This document shows, piece after piece, positions 36,756 to 47,111 of a stretch of 64,000 bases of DNA (within the stretch, counting starts at the first letter, position 1; each line of letters opens with the position of its first letter). The notes below the pieces were generated by a model, which saw only the letters and a program-made list of their open reading frames with translations, searched no databases and was not told where the DNA came from. The DNA is from Planococcus antarcticus DSM 14505 (GTDB taxonomy: Bacteria > Bacillota > Bacilli > Bacillales_A > Planococcaceae). Location: positions 2,298,501 to 2,362,500 of the forward strand of contig NZ_CP016534.2 in assembly GCF_001687565.2 (NCBI RefSeq), given 5' to 3'. The translations under genes and the position numbers were made by a program.

Positions 36756-38304
36756 GCTGATCCTCACCTTTCTTCGTCAAATCCTGTGTTTCCTTATAAT
36801 CTGTATGCCCTGCCATGAGCAAGCCCAATTGCTGTTCACTGCTAGTTTCTGGTGTTACGATATCCACAATTTCGCCATCATAAATAACAGCAATACGATC
36901 TGAAACGTTCATGACTTCATCCAGTTCAAAAGAAATTAACAGAACCGCTTTACCGTTGTCGCGCTGCTCAATCAAGCGGCTATGGATGAACTCAATCGCA
37001 CCAACATCCAATCCCCTAGTCGGCAATGCTGCAATCAATAGATCAGGATCACGGTCGACTTCTCGTCCAATAATTGCTTTTTGCTGATTTCCTCCAGATA
37101 GGGACCGTGCTAATTCTGATGGCCCTTGTGTCCGAATATCAAAGTCCTTAATAATCTGCAAAGCTTTTTCATTAATCTTGTTGTAATCAATGATGCCTGA
37201 TTTAGAAATCGGTTTTGTGTAATAAGTTTGAAGCGAGATATTATGACCGATTGGGAAATCCAATATCAAACCATGCTTATGGCGATCCTGTGGAATATGT
37301 CCAACTCCCGATTCTGTTACTTTTCGCGGTTTCATATTGGTGACATCTTTACCATTGATAAAGATCGTACCACTCTTCACTTTCCGCAGACCCGTAATTG
37401 CTTCGATCAATTCGGATTGTCCATTGCCGTCTATTCCCGCAATTCCGACAATTTCACCTTTGCGAACGTTCAGATTCAGCCCTTTCACTTTCTCTACTCC
37501 ACGATAATCCTGTACCACCAAGTTTTGGATATCCAAAATTTCTTCACCTGGGAATGCCTGGCCTTTCACTGTCGTGAATTCTACTTGGCGCCCGACCATC
37601 AATGAAGCAAGGTCATTCGGATTGGTTTCAGATGTAATAACTGTGCCAATTCCCTGGCCTTTGCGTATAACGGTGACCCGGTCAGAAACGTCCATGATTT
37701 CTTTTAATTTATGCGTGATCAAAATAATGGATTTGCCTTCAGCAATCAACCGTTTCATGATTTGAACCAGTTCCGTGATTTCCTGAGGTGTCAAGGATGC
37801 GGTCGGCTCATCAAAAATCAAAATTTCGGCTCCGCGGTACAAAGTCTTCAAAATTTCCACCCGTTGCTGCATGCCTACCGAAATATCCTCAATGATGGCA
37901 TATGGATCTACATTCAAGCCATATTGCTCAGACAGTGCTTGAACTTTTTCAGCCGCGTCTTTTTTATTGGTGACACCGTATTTGGTTGGCTCACTTCCCA
38001 AAATGATGTTTTCAGTGACAGAAAAGTTTTCAACCAGCATAAAATGCTGATGAACCATTCCGATACCAAGATCGTTGGCTACGTTCGGATTGGTAATATC
38101 CACTTTTTTTCCACGAACTCGGATTTCTCCGCCTTCCGGCTGGTACAAACCGAATAGAACGTTCATCAAAGTTGATTTTCCTGCTCCATTTTCCCCTAAT
38201 AATGCATGAATTTCTCCCTTTTGCAGTTGCAGCGTAATATTGTCATTGGCGACAAATGTACCGAACTCTTTACGGATATTCAGCATTTCGATTACATACT
38301 CCAC
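36745..38304 (-). CDS. nupO: nucleoside ABC transporter, double ATPase (NupO/YufO-like)
   Basis: 519 residues from GTG 38304, six bases after GGGGGAGTG; the frame extends to 38409 without support. Two ABC domains: the first has Walker A GENGAGKST, signature SVGMQQR and Walker B ILIFDEPTAS; the second has a degenerate Walker A (GIDGNGQSE) and signature SGGNQQK. This tandem layout is typical of RbsA-like and BMP-type importers. Confidence 0.92.
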   Translation of the reverse strand: MEYVIEMLNIRKEFGTFVANDNITLQLQKGEIHALLGENGAGKSTLMNVLFGLYQPEGGEIRVRGKKVDITNPNVANDLGIGMVHQHFMLVENFSVTENIILGSEPTKYGVTNKKDAAEKVQALSEQYGLNVDPYAIIEDISVGMQQRVEILKTLYRGAEILIFDEPTASLTPQEITELVQIMKRLIAEGKSIILITHKLKEIMDVSDRVTVIRKGQGIGTVITSETNPNDLASLMVGRQVEFTTVKGQAFPGEEILDIQNLVVQDYRGVEKVKGLNLNVRKGEIVGIAGIDGNGQSELIEAITGLRKVKSGTIFINGKDVTNMKPRKVTESGVGHIPQDRHKHGLILDFPIGHNISLQTYYTKPISKSGIIDYNKINEKALQIIKDFDIRTQGPSELARSLSGGNQQKAIIGREVDRDPDLLIAALPTRGLDVGAIEFIHSRLIEQRDNGKAVLLISFELDEVMNVSDRIAVIYDGEIVDIVTPETSSEQQLGLLMAGHTDYKETQDLTKKGEDQHVE

Positions 38305-38410
38305 TGTTGTCACTCCCCCGAAACTACTCACTTCTTGTAAATTAATTAATACAGGAAAGGCTTCCGTTGCCAAAAGCCTTTCATCTATTAATTTCCAGCT
38401 TATAGGCAAA

Positions 38411-38447
38411 AAAAATCATAAAGACCGGTTCAACCGGTCTTTATGAT
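38411..38447 (-). terminator. hairpin between bmpA-type gene and its ATPase gene
   Basis: A 16-bp perfect stem (ATCATAAAGACCGGTT and its complement) followed by TTTTTT on the minus strand. It probably lowers expression of the downstream transporter genes relative to the binding protein. Confidence 0.9.
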
Positions 38448-38468
38448 GACCGTGCTACTGATTGACTA

Positions 38469-39545
38469 TTACTCTACTGTTTCAGGAACAACGATGTCTC
38501 CATCGATAACTTGTTGCTTATACTCTTCGATTTGAGCCATTTTATCTTCAGGGATTGCTCCACGTGAATCTGCAAGGCCTACACCCTCGTCAGACAAACC
38601 ATAAGTGATTGTTTCGCCGCCTGGGAATTCCCCAGCCATCGCCTGCTCAGAAATATTGATTACAGCTGTATCAACACGCTTCAATACGGAAGTCAAGGTA
38701 ACATTAGCATCGCCAGTTTGGCCTTCATCGTATTGGTCAGCATCTACGCCGATAACCCAAATATTTTCATCTGGATTAGCTTCTTTACGTTCTTTTGCTT
38801 CAGTGAATACACCGTTTCCTGTACCGCCAGCAGCATGGAAAATGATATCTGCTCCTGCAGAGTACATACGGTTCGCAGTTGTTTTACCTAGTTCCGCTTT
38901 ATCAAAAGCCCCTGTGTATTGAACATCGACTTCAATTGTGTCATCAACTGCTGCAACTCCTTCAAGGAATCCTGCTTCAAAACGCTCGATTACCGGAATT
39001 TCCATTCCGCCAACAAATCCGATTTTGTCAGTTTCTGTCATTAAAGCTGCTGCTACACCCGCAAGGAATGCGCCTTCCTGCTCTTTGAACAGAACGCTAG
39101 CAACGTTTGGAGCATCTACTACAGCATCGATGATCGCGATTTGAGCCTCAGGTTGCTGTTCAGCAATTTCAGCTACAGCACCTTCCATCAAGAAACCGAT
39201 ACCGAAAACAACATCGAAATCACGACGGATTAAGTTATTCAAGTTCGTGTTATAATCCGCATCTGATGCCGATTGAAGGTAATCAAAGCCGCCATCGCCT
39301 TTTTCAAGGCCATTTTCTTCACCAAATTGCTGGACACCTTCCCAAGCAGATTGGTTAAAGGATTTATCATCCACACCGCCAACATCTGTAACCATAGCAA
39401 CAGAGAAATCAGCAGCTTCTTCTGTGCCTTCTTCTCCTCCGCTCGTTTCGCCAGTTGACGTATCTTCTTCGCTTCCGCAAGCAGCAAGCATCGTACCAGC
39501 AGCAAGCATTAATGATAAACCAAGACCAAATTTACGTTTTGTCAA
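38469..39545 (-). CDS. nupN: BMP-family nucleoside-binding lipoprotein
   Basis: 358 residues from TTG 39545 (MTKRKFGLGLSLML), with RBS TTGGGGG; the frame extends to 39560. Lipoprotein signal with lipobox LAAC (cysteine about residue 23), then an acidic Gly/Thr/Glu-rich spacer, then a BMP domain (VAMVTDVGGVDDKSFNQSAWEG; FHAAGGTGNGVF). It captures nucleosides outside the membrane for NupOPQ. B. subtilis NupN is the model; the ligand here is inferred. Confidence 0.92.
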   Translation of the reverse strand: MTKRKFGLGLSLMLAAGTMLAACGSEEDTSTGETSGGEEGTEEAADFSVAMVTDVGGVDDKSFNQSAWEGVQQFGEENGLEKGDGGFDYLQSASDADYNTNLNNLIRRDFDVVFGIGFLMEGAVAEIAEQQPEAQIAIIDAVVDAPNVASVLFKEQEGAFLAGVAAALMTETDKIGFVGGMEIPVIERFEAGFLEGVAAVDDTIEVDVQYTGAFDKAELGKTTANRMYSAGADIIFHAAGGTGNGVFTEAKERKEANPDENIWVIGVDADQYDEGQTGDANVTLTSVLKRVDTAVINISEQAMAGEFPGGETITYGLSDEGVGLADSRGAIPEDKMAQIEEYKQQVIDGDIVVPETVE

Positions 39546-39591
39546 TGTAATAACCCCCAAGGTTTTTTGATATTAGCAGGAATTTGATGTT

Positions 39592-40320
39592 TTACACGCG
39601 TTTGCGAACCACATGAAAGCTGAACTTATCAGCTCTGAAATAATTCTTTGAATAAAGCACCAGTCGATCGTCCTCATCGTAATGGAGCTGTTTTAATACC
39701 AGTAATGCCGTTTCTGGCTCACATTCTAGGATTGGTGAAGCTTCTTCATGATATCCGGTCGGATCGATAAATGTCACCGCGTAGGATATATGAATATCTC
39801 CTGATTCCTCAATCGCTGTAAATATAGAACTCTCAGTGCGCCCTAAAAAATCTGTCGGCAAATAATCCGAAGGCACCTTGTCAATGCAATAAACAACAGG
39901 CTCCCCGTTTGCCGTACGAACACGTTCAATAGTAATAATGGTATCATCGCCAGTGCAATGAAAGCGTTTTATATCTTCTTCAGAAGAAAGGGTTTCCGAA
40001 GTGCTCAAATAGATAGCACCGGGTTCCATTCCTGCCTGGCGGATCATATCAGAGACACTCGTCAGTTGCTCAATACCGGAAGAAAATAATGGTTTTGAAT
40101 TGACAAATGTTCCGACTCCGTGGCGTCTGACGATAATATTATCTTCTTCCAACAGCCGAAGCGCTTCTCGTAAAGTCGCACGACTGACTCCTAGTGTTTT
40201 CGATAATTCGAATTCGGACGGCAACTTCTCTTTTTCTTTGTAGACGCCCGCAGCAATATCCTGTTTCATTCGATCGATCACTTGAAGGTACAACGCACGA
40301 TGATCCGATTTGATTGTCAT
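39592..40320 (-). CDS. ymfC: GntR/HutC-family regulator (YmfC-like)
   Basis: 242 residues from ATG 40320 ([18 protein letters not shown]) with RBS GGTGGTG. The N-terminal winged helix is [35 protein letters not shown] in outline, followed by GVGTFV. The C-terminal UTRA domain binds a small effector. It lies 46 bp ahead of the binding-lipoprotein gene, so it probably controls the nucleoside transporter. Confidence 0.92.
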   Translation of the reverse strand: MTIKSDHRALYLQVIDRMKQDIAAGVYKEKEKLPSEFELSKTLGVSRATLREALRLLEEDNIIVRRHGVGTFVNSKPLFSSGIEQLTSVSDMIRQAGMEPGAIYLSTSETLSSEEDIKRFHCTGDDTIITIERVRTANGEPVVYCIDKVPSDYLPTDFLGRTESSIFTAIEESGDIHISYAVTFIDPTGYHEEASPILECEPETALLVLKQLHYDEDDRLVLYSKNYFRADKFSFHVVRKRV

Positions 40321-40343
40321 ACGATTCACCACCCATGACAGAG

Positions 40344-40357
40344 ATCAGACATCTGAT
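40344..40357. promoter_or_regulatory. ymfC: possible operator of the GntR regulator
   Basis: ATCAGA-CA-TCTGAT, an inverted repeat with 6-bp arms just upstream of the ymfC RBS, suits autoregulation. Only one copy was seen. Confidence 0.4.
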
Positions 40358-40495
40358 GTAAAACATTCCTACTAATCAAAATTACTATACCACTTATTAG
40401 AAATGAAATAAATAGTAATTTGTCGAATTTAGCGAATTTTCGCTTGTTTATTATCTAAAATACTAATCATTTTGTCACAAAGAAACCCCAAATGT

Positions 40496-42829
40496 TCAGT
40501 GATCTTCCTGCTTTGGAACTAATACTGTACGTGGCTTACTACCTTCATACGGTCCAACTACTCCGCGCTGCTCCATTTGGTCTACAATACGCGCAGCACG
40601 CGAATAGCCGACTCGAAATCGCCGTTGCAACATCGACACAGATGCTGTTTGCATTTCTGTGACCAATTGAACGGCATCATCGTAAATTTCGTCTGTTTCT
40701 TCATCTATTTTCGTATCATCAATTTCACTTGGAATCATATCTTCCTGGTATTGCGCTTTTTGCTGTTCGATAACAAAGTCGACAATTTTTTCGACTTCTG
40801 AATCAGATAAGAACGCTCCCTGGACACGCACCGGTTTTGATTGGCCTGCTCCGAGGAACAACATATCTCCACGTCCTAGTAGTTTTTCAGCACCGCCCAT
40901 GTCCAGGATGGTCCGTGAATCGATCGAAGATGACACGGCAAAGGCGATGCGGGACGGAATATTGGCTTTGATAACGCCTGTGATGACGTTGACACTTGGT
41001 CGCTGTGTGGCGATGATCAGGTGGATGCCTGCCGCACGAGCCATTTGAGCTAAGCGCGTAATGGCATCTTCCACTTCGTTTGAAGCGACCATCATCAAAT
41101 CAGCCAATTCATCGACGATTACCACAATGAATGGTAATTTTGGGTGCTTGTCTTCGTTTTCTTCATTGAATACACGAACATATTCGTTATAACCTTCGAT
41201 GTTGCGAGTGCCTGTATGTGAAAAGAGTTCATACCTTCTTTCCATTTCGGAAACGATTTTCTTCAATGCTTGCGCTGCTTTTCGTGGATCTGTGACAACA
41301 GGTGCTAGCAAATGCGGAATACCGTTGTAAACGTTTAGTTCGACCATTTTCGGATCAATCATCATCATTTTTACTTCGTGCGGTTTTGCACGCATAATGA
41401 TACTCGTAATGATGCCGTTAATGCACACCGATTTTCCGCTACCTGTTGAACCCGCAACCAGTAAATGCGGCATTTTATTTAACTCTGTCATCACAGCTTG
41501 ACCTGTCACATCTCTACCTAATGCAAATAATAGTTTGGCATCTGGCCTGTTGTTTTCTTCAGACTCTAACACTTCCCGCAAACTAACAATCGATACTTCC
41601 GTGTTTGGTACTTCAATTCCAATCGCAGATTTCCCTGGAATGGGTGCTTCAATACGAATATCACGTGCAGCTAATGCTAATGCCAAATCATCGTGTAAAC
41701 TGACAATTTTACTCACTTTGACCCCTGTGTCCGGCAATACTTCATATTTCGTAACAGCAGGCCCTAAATGAACTTGTGTCACTTTTGCGCGCACACCGAA
41801 ACTTTGGAACGTTTTCTCAAGTTTTTTTGCGTTTTTTTGAATTCCTGAATATTCGCCACTTTGGTCATGGTGCGGCGGAAGGGTCAGCAAGCTAAGAGGT
41901 GGCAGCTGATATTCTTCATTTTCCAACTCTTCTGCCGTCGACAGCAATTGGGTTTCTTCAGCCTTTGGTTCCTCAGTAGATTTCGGTGAGGTTTCTGCCT
42001 GTTTCGATTTGACGTTTTCGGTAAATGCTGAAATAATTGGCTCTTCCTGTTTCGGACGGTATAGAAGATCCTCTTCTTCTTCCTCTTCATAAGCTAACGA
42101 CTCATTGACCTCTAGCACTTGTTCAGGCTCCGATTTTTTACGGGGCGCTCGCAACTTTTTGGGCTTATCCCGTTGGAAGTGGCTTAACAGCGAATCAATA
42201 GCCGGACGGGCACTAGGAATCTTTTCAGCAATAAACGGAGCTGCCGCTTTTCCTGTCAAAATAATAGCACCTATTGACAGCAGAATGATTGCCACTACCC
42301 ATGTACCGGCTGTATCGAACAGTACATGCAGCAGTGCATACAGCAAGGCACCGATGATTCCACCACCTGTAGCCAAATAACTGTTCCAAATCGTACCAGT
42401 CATTTGTGTGGTACGAACGGTCTCGGAAAGGACATTGGCTGAAGTGATTGGCAAAATCGTTCCTGCGGCCCAAATTAAATGACAGATTAATAAGATGCCG
42501 ATCAGCATGAATGCGGATCCAAAAGCCACTTTTACTCTTGGTTTTGGCCATTTTCGCTTGACCATTACATACACAGCCACATAGATAAGTGACAGTGGAA
42601 TCAGAAAGGCCATATAGCCTGCCAAGAATTCAGCCATATTATAAAACATCTTTCCAATAACACCCAATTGAAACACCATCAATACAGATATCCCTAATAG
42701 TACCAAACCAATCACTTCATAAGCGATCATTGGCATTGGTTGCCGTTTTCTGTTTTTCGACTTCGTTTTTGGTTTTGCTTTTGCTCTCGCTTTGGGTTTT
42801 GTCTTCGTCGTTGCACGAGCCCTAGTCAT
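40496..42829 (-). CDS. ftsK: FtsK/SpoIIIE DNA translocase
   Basis: 777 residues. A very basic N-terminal stretch (about 1-30) is followed by four membrane spans, an acidic linker (about 235-320), the RecA-like motor with Walker A GSTGSGKS and Walker [15 protein letters not shown], and a C-terminal winged gamma domain ([23 protein letters not shown] in outline) that reads orientation sequences. It moves chromosome ends through the septum. In sporulating relatives the orthologue here is SpoIIIE; vegetative use is inferred. Confidence 0.95.
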   Translation of the reverse strand: MTRARATTKTKPKARAKAKPKTKSKNRKRQPMPMIAYEVIGLVLLGISVLMVFQLGVIGKMFYNMAEFLAGYMAFLIPLSLIYVAVYVMVKRKWPKPRVKVAFGSAFMLIGILLICHLIWAAGTILPITSANVLSETVRTTQMTGTIWNSYLATGGGIIGALLYALLHVLFDTAGTWVVAIILLSIGAIILTGKAAAPFIAEKIPSARPAIDSLLSHFQRDKPKKLRAPRKKSEPEQVLEVNESLAYEEEEEEDLLYRPKQEEPIISAFTENVKSKQAETSPKSTEEPKAEETQLLSTAEELENEEYQLPPLSLLTLPPHHDQSGEYSGIQKNAKKLEKTFQSFGVRAKVTQVHLGPAVTKYEVLPDTGVKVSKIVSLHDDLALALAARDIRIEAPIPGKSAIGIEVPNTEVSIVSLREVLESEENNRPDAKLLFALGRDVTGQAVMTELNKMPHLLVAGSTGSGKSVCINGIITSIIMRAKPHEVKMMMIDPKMVELNVYNGIPHLLAPVVTDPRKAAQALKKIVSEMERRYELFSHTGTRNIEGYNEYVRVFNEENEDKHPKLPFIVVIVDELADLMMVASNEVEDAITRLAQMARAAGIHLIIATQRPSVNVITGVIKANIPSRIAFAVSSSIDSRTILDMGGAEKLLGRGDMLFLGAGQSKPVRVQGAFLSDSEVEKIVDFVIEQQKAQYQEDMIPSEIDDTKIDEETDEIYDDAVQLVTEMQTASVSMLQRRFRVGYSRAARIVDQMEQRGVVGPYEGSKPRTVLVPKQEDH

Positions 42830-42857
42830 TACGATCCCTCATTTCCTCCATAATCGA

Positions 42858-42898
42858 AAAAGGATTTCCTCCGATTAAATCGGTATGGAAATCCTTTT
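42858..42898 (-). terminator. terminator of rnjB
   Basis: AAAAGGATTTCC / GGAAATCCTTTT with an inner CCGAT / ATCGG stem, near the rnjB stop. The A-rich and T-rich ends allow action in either direction. Confidence 0.82.
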
Positions 42899-42908
42899 GC
42901 TTTTTTTC

Positions 42909-44576
42909 TTAGTATTCCATAATAATTGGGATAATCATCGGACGACGTTTTGTCTGTTGGAATAGATAAGAATTCAACGTATCACGAATTTCCTGTTTAA
43001 TATTATTCCATTCAAACGCGTCTCTGGTGACATACTTTTCGACGACCTTGCGTACAAGTCTTGTGGACTCCTCCATCAGCTCTTCTGATTCACGAACATA
43101 AACAAAGCCGCGTGAAATCATTTCCGGACCGGAAGCAATTTTCTTCTCTTTGCGGTTCAGTGTAACCACAACGATAAAAATTCCATCCTGTGACAGCAAC
43201 TTACGGTCACGAAGAACAATATTTCCGACATCACCGATCCCAATTCCATCAATTAGCACATTTCCAGCTGTAACACGTCCACTCATCCGGACCTTGCCGC
43301 CTTTGTATTCCACGATATCGCCTTTATCAGCAATAAAGATTTCAGACTTATGCAAGCCGACTTGCTGTGCCAATTTAGAATGAGCGATCAACATTTTGTA
43401 TTCACCCTGGATGGGAATGAAATACTTGGGTTTCATCATATTTAGCATCATTTTCAAATCTTCCTGGCTGCCGTGTCCTGAAACGTGGACTTTTTTGCTA
43501 GCCGTCAAGACGTTTGCACCGGCTTTTGCCAGTTTATTCATTGTTTGGAACATCGGAACTTCCATGCCGGGTGATGGTGTGAATGTGATCAATACGGTGT
43601 CAGTTTCTTTGATTTTAACGTCTTTATGCTGTTTGCGAACCATTTTGTCTAATGCTTCCAACGGTTCTCCTTGGTTACCCGTAACGATAATGACAACTTC
43701 GTCATCGCGGTAGTTCTCCAAATCCTTCAAGGAAATGACTGTATCCTCATGGACAGTCAAATAGCCAAGGCGCAAACCGACTTCATAGCTGCTTTCCAAA
43801 CTTCTTCCTGCTACTGCAACTTTTTTGCCTGTAGCAGCTGCAATATCAAATACTTGCTGGATGCGGATAAAATTTGATGAATACAACGATACCAGTACAC
43901 GGCCTTCTGCTGCTATGAATGCTGACAAGATATGATCAGCAACCACAATTTCCGAGGTCGTGTAGCCAGGGCGTTCAGCTTCAGTTGAGTCAGACAACAG
44001 CATAAGCACGCCATCTTCTCCTAATTTCGCCATTTTTGCGATGTCAGGTCGATAGCTGCCTTTGGCTGATTGATCGAACTTAAATTCACCTGTGTGCACG
44101 ATGGCGCCTTCAGATGTGTGGAAGACGATGCCAAGTGCATCAGGAATGCTATGTGTCGTATGGAAGAACGTCACATGTGTTTTATCAAAGTTCATGCGGC
44201 TTTTATTGGTCACTTCAAAGAACTTGACATGCTTTAAAGAGCCTTGTTCTTTAATGTGCTCTTTGGCTAATGCAATCGTCAGTTTCGATCCGTAAACCGG
44301 TGCCTGGATTTTCTTCAATAAATAAGCGATGGAACCAATCGCATCCTCGTGGCCGTGTGTCAAAAAGATTCCTTTAACCCGGTCTTTGTTTTCTTCAAGG
44401 AAAGTCATGTCCGGAATTACGATGTCGACACCTAACATCTCATCTTCTGGGAACATCAATCCGCTGTCCACAACAAACAGATCTTCGTCAATTTCTATTA
44501 CATACATTGCTTTGCCAATCTCGCCGACGCCCCCTAAAGGGATAACGCGTATTACTTCATTTTTTATTTTACTCAA
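42909..44576 (-). CDS. rnjB: ribonuclease J2-type
   Basis: 555 residues from TTG 44576 with RBS AGGAGG. Beta-lactamase/beta-CASP fold. The metal motif reads THGHEDAIG, where J1 enzymes have HGHEDHIG; the His-to-Ala change is typical of the weakly active J2 paralogue. Later motifs are HTGEFKFD, LLSDST and VSGHGSQEDL. It works with RNase J1 in 5' exonuclease decay. The position near ftsK and asd matches rnjB; tepA is absent. Confidence 0.93.
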   Translation of the reverse strand: MSKIKNEVIRVIPLGGVGEIGKAMYVIEIDEDLFVVDSGLMFPEDEMLGVDIVIPDMTFLEENKDRVKGIFLTHGHEDAIGSIAYLLKKIQAPVYGSKLTIALAKEHIKEQGSLKHVKFFEVTNKSRMNFDKTHVTFFHTTHSIPDALGIVFHTSEGAIVHTGEFKFDQSAKGSYRPDIAKMAKLGEDGVLMLLSDSTEAERPGYTTSEIVVADHILSAFIAAEGRVLVSLYSSNFIRIQQVFDIAAATGKKVAVAGRSLESSYEVGLRLGYLTVHEDTVISLKDLENYRDDEVVIIVTGNQGEPLEALDKMVRKQHKDVKIKETDTVLITFTPSPGMEVPMFQTMNKLAKAGANVLTASKKVHVSGHGSQEDLKMMLNMMKPKYFIPIQGEYKMLIAHSKLAQQVGLHKSEIFIADKGDIVEYKGGKVRMSGRVTAGNVLIDGIGIGDVGNIVLRDRKLLSQDGIFIVVVTLNRKEKKIASGPEMISRGFVYVRESEELMEESTRLVRKVVEKYVTRDAFEWNNIKQEIRDTLNSYLFQQTKRRPMIIPIIMEY

Positions 44577-44652
44577 TTTATTTCCTCCTAAAATTCACCC
44601 GTACACATCCATATAGTTCATTATACGGGAATCACCGGAAACAGTCCAAAGA

Positions 44653-44687
44653 AAAAATAAACCAGCGCACAATGGCCGGTTTATTTT
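44653..44687 (-). terminator. terminator of asd
   Basis: AAATAAACC / GGTTTATTT followed by T-rich sequence on the minus strand, after the asd stop. Confidence 0.82.
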
Positions 44688-44705
44688 AAAGGTTTATGTG
44701 CCCTG

Positions 44706-45740
44706 TTATATGATTTTCTCCTCGATTAATGCTTCTGCAATCTGCACAGAATTCAATGCCGCTCCTTTGACCAGGTTGTCTGCAACTACCCACAAATGAA
44801 AGCCATTTGGATTGTCTAAGTCCTGACGAATACGTCCGACAAACACTTCGTCTAGGCCAGCAGCCATTAAAGGCATCGGATACACCTGATTTGATGGGTC
44901 ATCCATCAATTCAACGCCTGGTGCATCTTTAATCGCTTGTTTAACTTGCTCGACAGTCGCTGCACGTGCTAGTTCCACATACACTGATTCAGAGTGGCCT
45001 GTGACTACCGGAAGACGTACGCATGTAGCCGCTACTGCCAAAGAATCGTCATGCATGATTTTCTTGGTTTCATTGATCATTTTCATTTCTTCGAATGTAT
45101 AGCCATTATCGGCGAATTGGTCGATTTGGGGAATGACATTAAATGCAATCGGGTAATGATGCTCGGCCGATTTAACCGGCAGCATTTTTGCTTCTGCATC
45201 TTTGGCATTGTCAAAATCAGCTGCTTGAGTTTTTAATTCATTAATCGCGTCGAGACCGGCTCCAGAAACAGCTTGATAAGTCGAGACCACGACTTTGGTC
45301 ATCCCGAATTGTTCTTTTAACGGTTGCAACGCGCAAACCATTTGAATAGTTGAACAGTTTGGATTGGCGACAATCCCTTTTTGGAGGCCAAGATCACTTT
45401 TGTTTACCTCGGGCACAACTAACGGCACGTCTTTGTCCATTCGGAATGCGCTTGTATTATCAATAACGACCGCACCTCGTTTGACAGCTTCAGGCGCAAA
45501 CTTTTCTGATACACTGCCCCCGGCGCTGAACAACGCAATATCGATGCCTTCAAACGATTCAGGCTTTGCTTCTTGAACTATGAATGTTTTGCCATTAAAT
45601 TCAATTTCTTTTCCGGCAGAACGGCTCGAGGATAAAAACATAATGTCTTTTATCGGAAAGTTCCGTTTTTCCAATTGCTCTTTCATCTGCTGACCAACTG
45701 CCCCTGTTGCTCCCATAATCGCCACGTTATATGTTTTCAC
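44706..45740 (-). CDS. asd: aspartate-semialdehyde dehydrogenase
   Basis: 344 residues from GTG 45740 with RBS GAGGGAG. It reduces aspartyl phosphate to the semialdehyde for lysine, threonine, methionine and cell-wall diaminopimelate. Motifs: NADP site MGATGAVGQQM, active-site cysteine in NPNCSTIQ, and the substrate-binding SEXE-type region SGHSESVYVE. dapG and dapA do not follow it, and dpaAB do not precede it. Confidence 0.96.
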   Translation of the reverse strand: MKTYNVAIMGATGAVGQQMKEQLEKRNFPIKDIMFLSSSRSAGKEIEFNGKTFIVQEAKPESFEGIDIALFSAGGSVSEKFAPEAVKRGAVVIDNTSAFRMDKDVPLVVPEVNKSDLGLQKGIVANPNCSTIQMVCALQPLKEQFGMTKVVVSTYQAVSGAGLDAINELKTQAADFDNAKDAEAKMLPVKSAEHHYPIAFNVIPQIDQFADNGYTFEEMKMINETKKIMHDDSLAVAATCVRLPVVTGHSESVYVELARAATVEQVKQAIKDAPGVELMDDPSNQVYPMPLMAAGLDEVFVGRIRQDLDNPNGFHLWVVADNLVKGAALNSVQIAEALIEEKII

Positions 45741-45815
45741 ACTATTCGCTCCCTCGATGTTAATTTGAGTTATTGTAACATAATTTAGTCTGCTAAAGAA
45801 ATGAAATAATAAAAA

Positions 45816-45840
45816 AAGCTCCCTTAAACTAAGGAAGCTT
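45816..45840 (-). terminator. terminator of mlpA
   Basis: AAGCTTCCTTA / TAAGGGAGCTT on the minus strand with seven T residues. It contains the mlpA stop. Confidence 0.88.
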
Positions 45841-47050
45841 CTTTCGGTCGGATGATGGAGACGGCTGGTGACTCCACTAGAATTTCTAACAACTCCATTA
45901 CTTTTTGGAACGATACTTGATCGATTTGTTCGAGCACTTCATCATAGGACTGGTGTGTGCCCAGCAGTAATTCATGTCTGCCGTTGCGACTCATTCGCGC
46001 ACTGGTGCTTTCGAGTCCAAGCATCAAACTACCTTTTAACTGCTCCTTGGAATCTGTGATTTCTTGTTGCGTGATTCCGCCATTTTTCAATTCCTTCAGC
46101 AAGCGCATAATCACTTCCTGCATTTCAGTCATCTGTTCATCTGAAGTTCCTCCGTAAATTGCCAGAGTCCCATGATCGGAATACGCCGAATGGTATGAGA
46201 AAATCGAATAGGCTAATCCTCGTTGCTCTCTGATTTCCTGGAACAGCCTTGAAGACATGGAGCCTCCGATAATATTGTTCAAAACAGTAACATTGTAAAT
46301 ATCCGGATCATTTAACGCTAATCCTGGAAAACCAAGACATAAATGACCTTGTTCTGTCTCTTTATTTTTTAACGAATAGCCTGGTGCAAACAAAGGAAAT
46401 TCATATTTTTTAGGATTCTCTTCTTTTTCAAAATCACCGAATAACGCTTCAACCTTCTCTAATAACGCTGGTGTGATATTGCCGGCCACCGACACAACAA
46501 TGTTCGCCGGAGTATAATGACAATCCATATAATTACGAATTTTTTCTGGTGTAAAGCTTGCCAACGTTTCCGATGTTCCGAGTATCGGCGCACCAATTGA
46601 ATTTTGCGGATACATCACGCGCCACAACTGCTCATGCACATCGTCATCCGGCATATCTTCGGTCATGCTAATTTCTTCAAGAATGACTTGTCGTTCTTTA
46701 TCAAACTCCACTGGATCCATCTGTGAATTGAACAGCATATCAGCCAGTACAGTTACAGCGTGCTCTGCATGATGATCCAAAATTTTTGCGTAATAGCAGG
46801 TGTATTCTTTTGAAGTATAAGCGTTGATGTCGCCACCAATCCGGTCAAATTCGCGGGCAATTTCTTTAGCAGTCCGTGAATCTGTTCCTTTAAACAGCAT
46901 ATGTTCGATGAAATGAGTGATGCCGTTTTCTTCCGACAATTCATCGCGGGATCCGTTATTGACAAAGACCCCCATCGCTACGGAATGAAAATGTGGAATA
47001 TGTTCGGAAACGATGCGCAATCCATTTTTGCAAGTCTGTGTAATCACCAT
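45824..47050 (-). CDS. mlpA: M16 zinc peptidase MlpA/YmxG
   Basis: 408 residues from ATG 47050 (MVITQTCKNGLRIVSE); RBS GAGGAGG would be inside a longer frame starting at 47068. The zinc motif HFIEH lies at about residue 45, with the downstream glutamate region ERQVILEEI. Processing-peptidase-like fold. Natural substrate uncertain. Lies between pnp and asd as in B. subtilis, without the sporulation genes that adjoin it there. Confidence 0.93.
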   Translation of the reverse strand: MVITQTCKNGLRIVSEHIPHFHSVAMGVFVNNGSRDELSEENGITHFIEHMLFKGTDSRTAKEIAREFDRIGGDINAYTSKEYTCYYAKILDHHAEHAVTVLADMLFNSQMDPVEFDKERQVILEEISMTEDMPDDDVHEQLWRVMYPQNSIGAPILGTSETLASFTPEKIRNYMDCHYTPANIVVSVAGNITPALLEKVEALFGDFEKEENPKKYEFPLFAPGYSLKNKETEQGHLCLGFPGLALNDPDIYNVTVLNNIIGGSMSSRLFQEIREQRGLAYSIFSYHSAYSDHGTLAIYGGTSDEQMTEMQEVIMRLLKELKNGGITQQEITDSKEQLKGSLMLGLESTSARMSRNGRHELLLGTHQSYDEVLEQIDQVSFQKVMELLEILVESPAVSIIRPKEASLV

Positions 47051-47071
47051 GTGCATGTTCCTCCTCATAGT

Positions 47072-47099
47072 AAAAAATTGCCGACAAAGTCGACAATTT
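47072..47099 (-). terminator. terminator of pnp
   Basis: AAATTGTCGAC / GTCGGCAATTT with TTT on the minus strand, after the pnp stop. Confidence 0.88.
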
Positions 47100-47111
47100 A
47101 AATGATCAATT

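Noticed and set aside
42909..44576. RNase J gene with a damaging mutation in the metal motif
   Set aside because: HGHEDAIG instead of HGHEDHIG is the usual form in RNase J2 paralogues.
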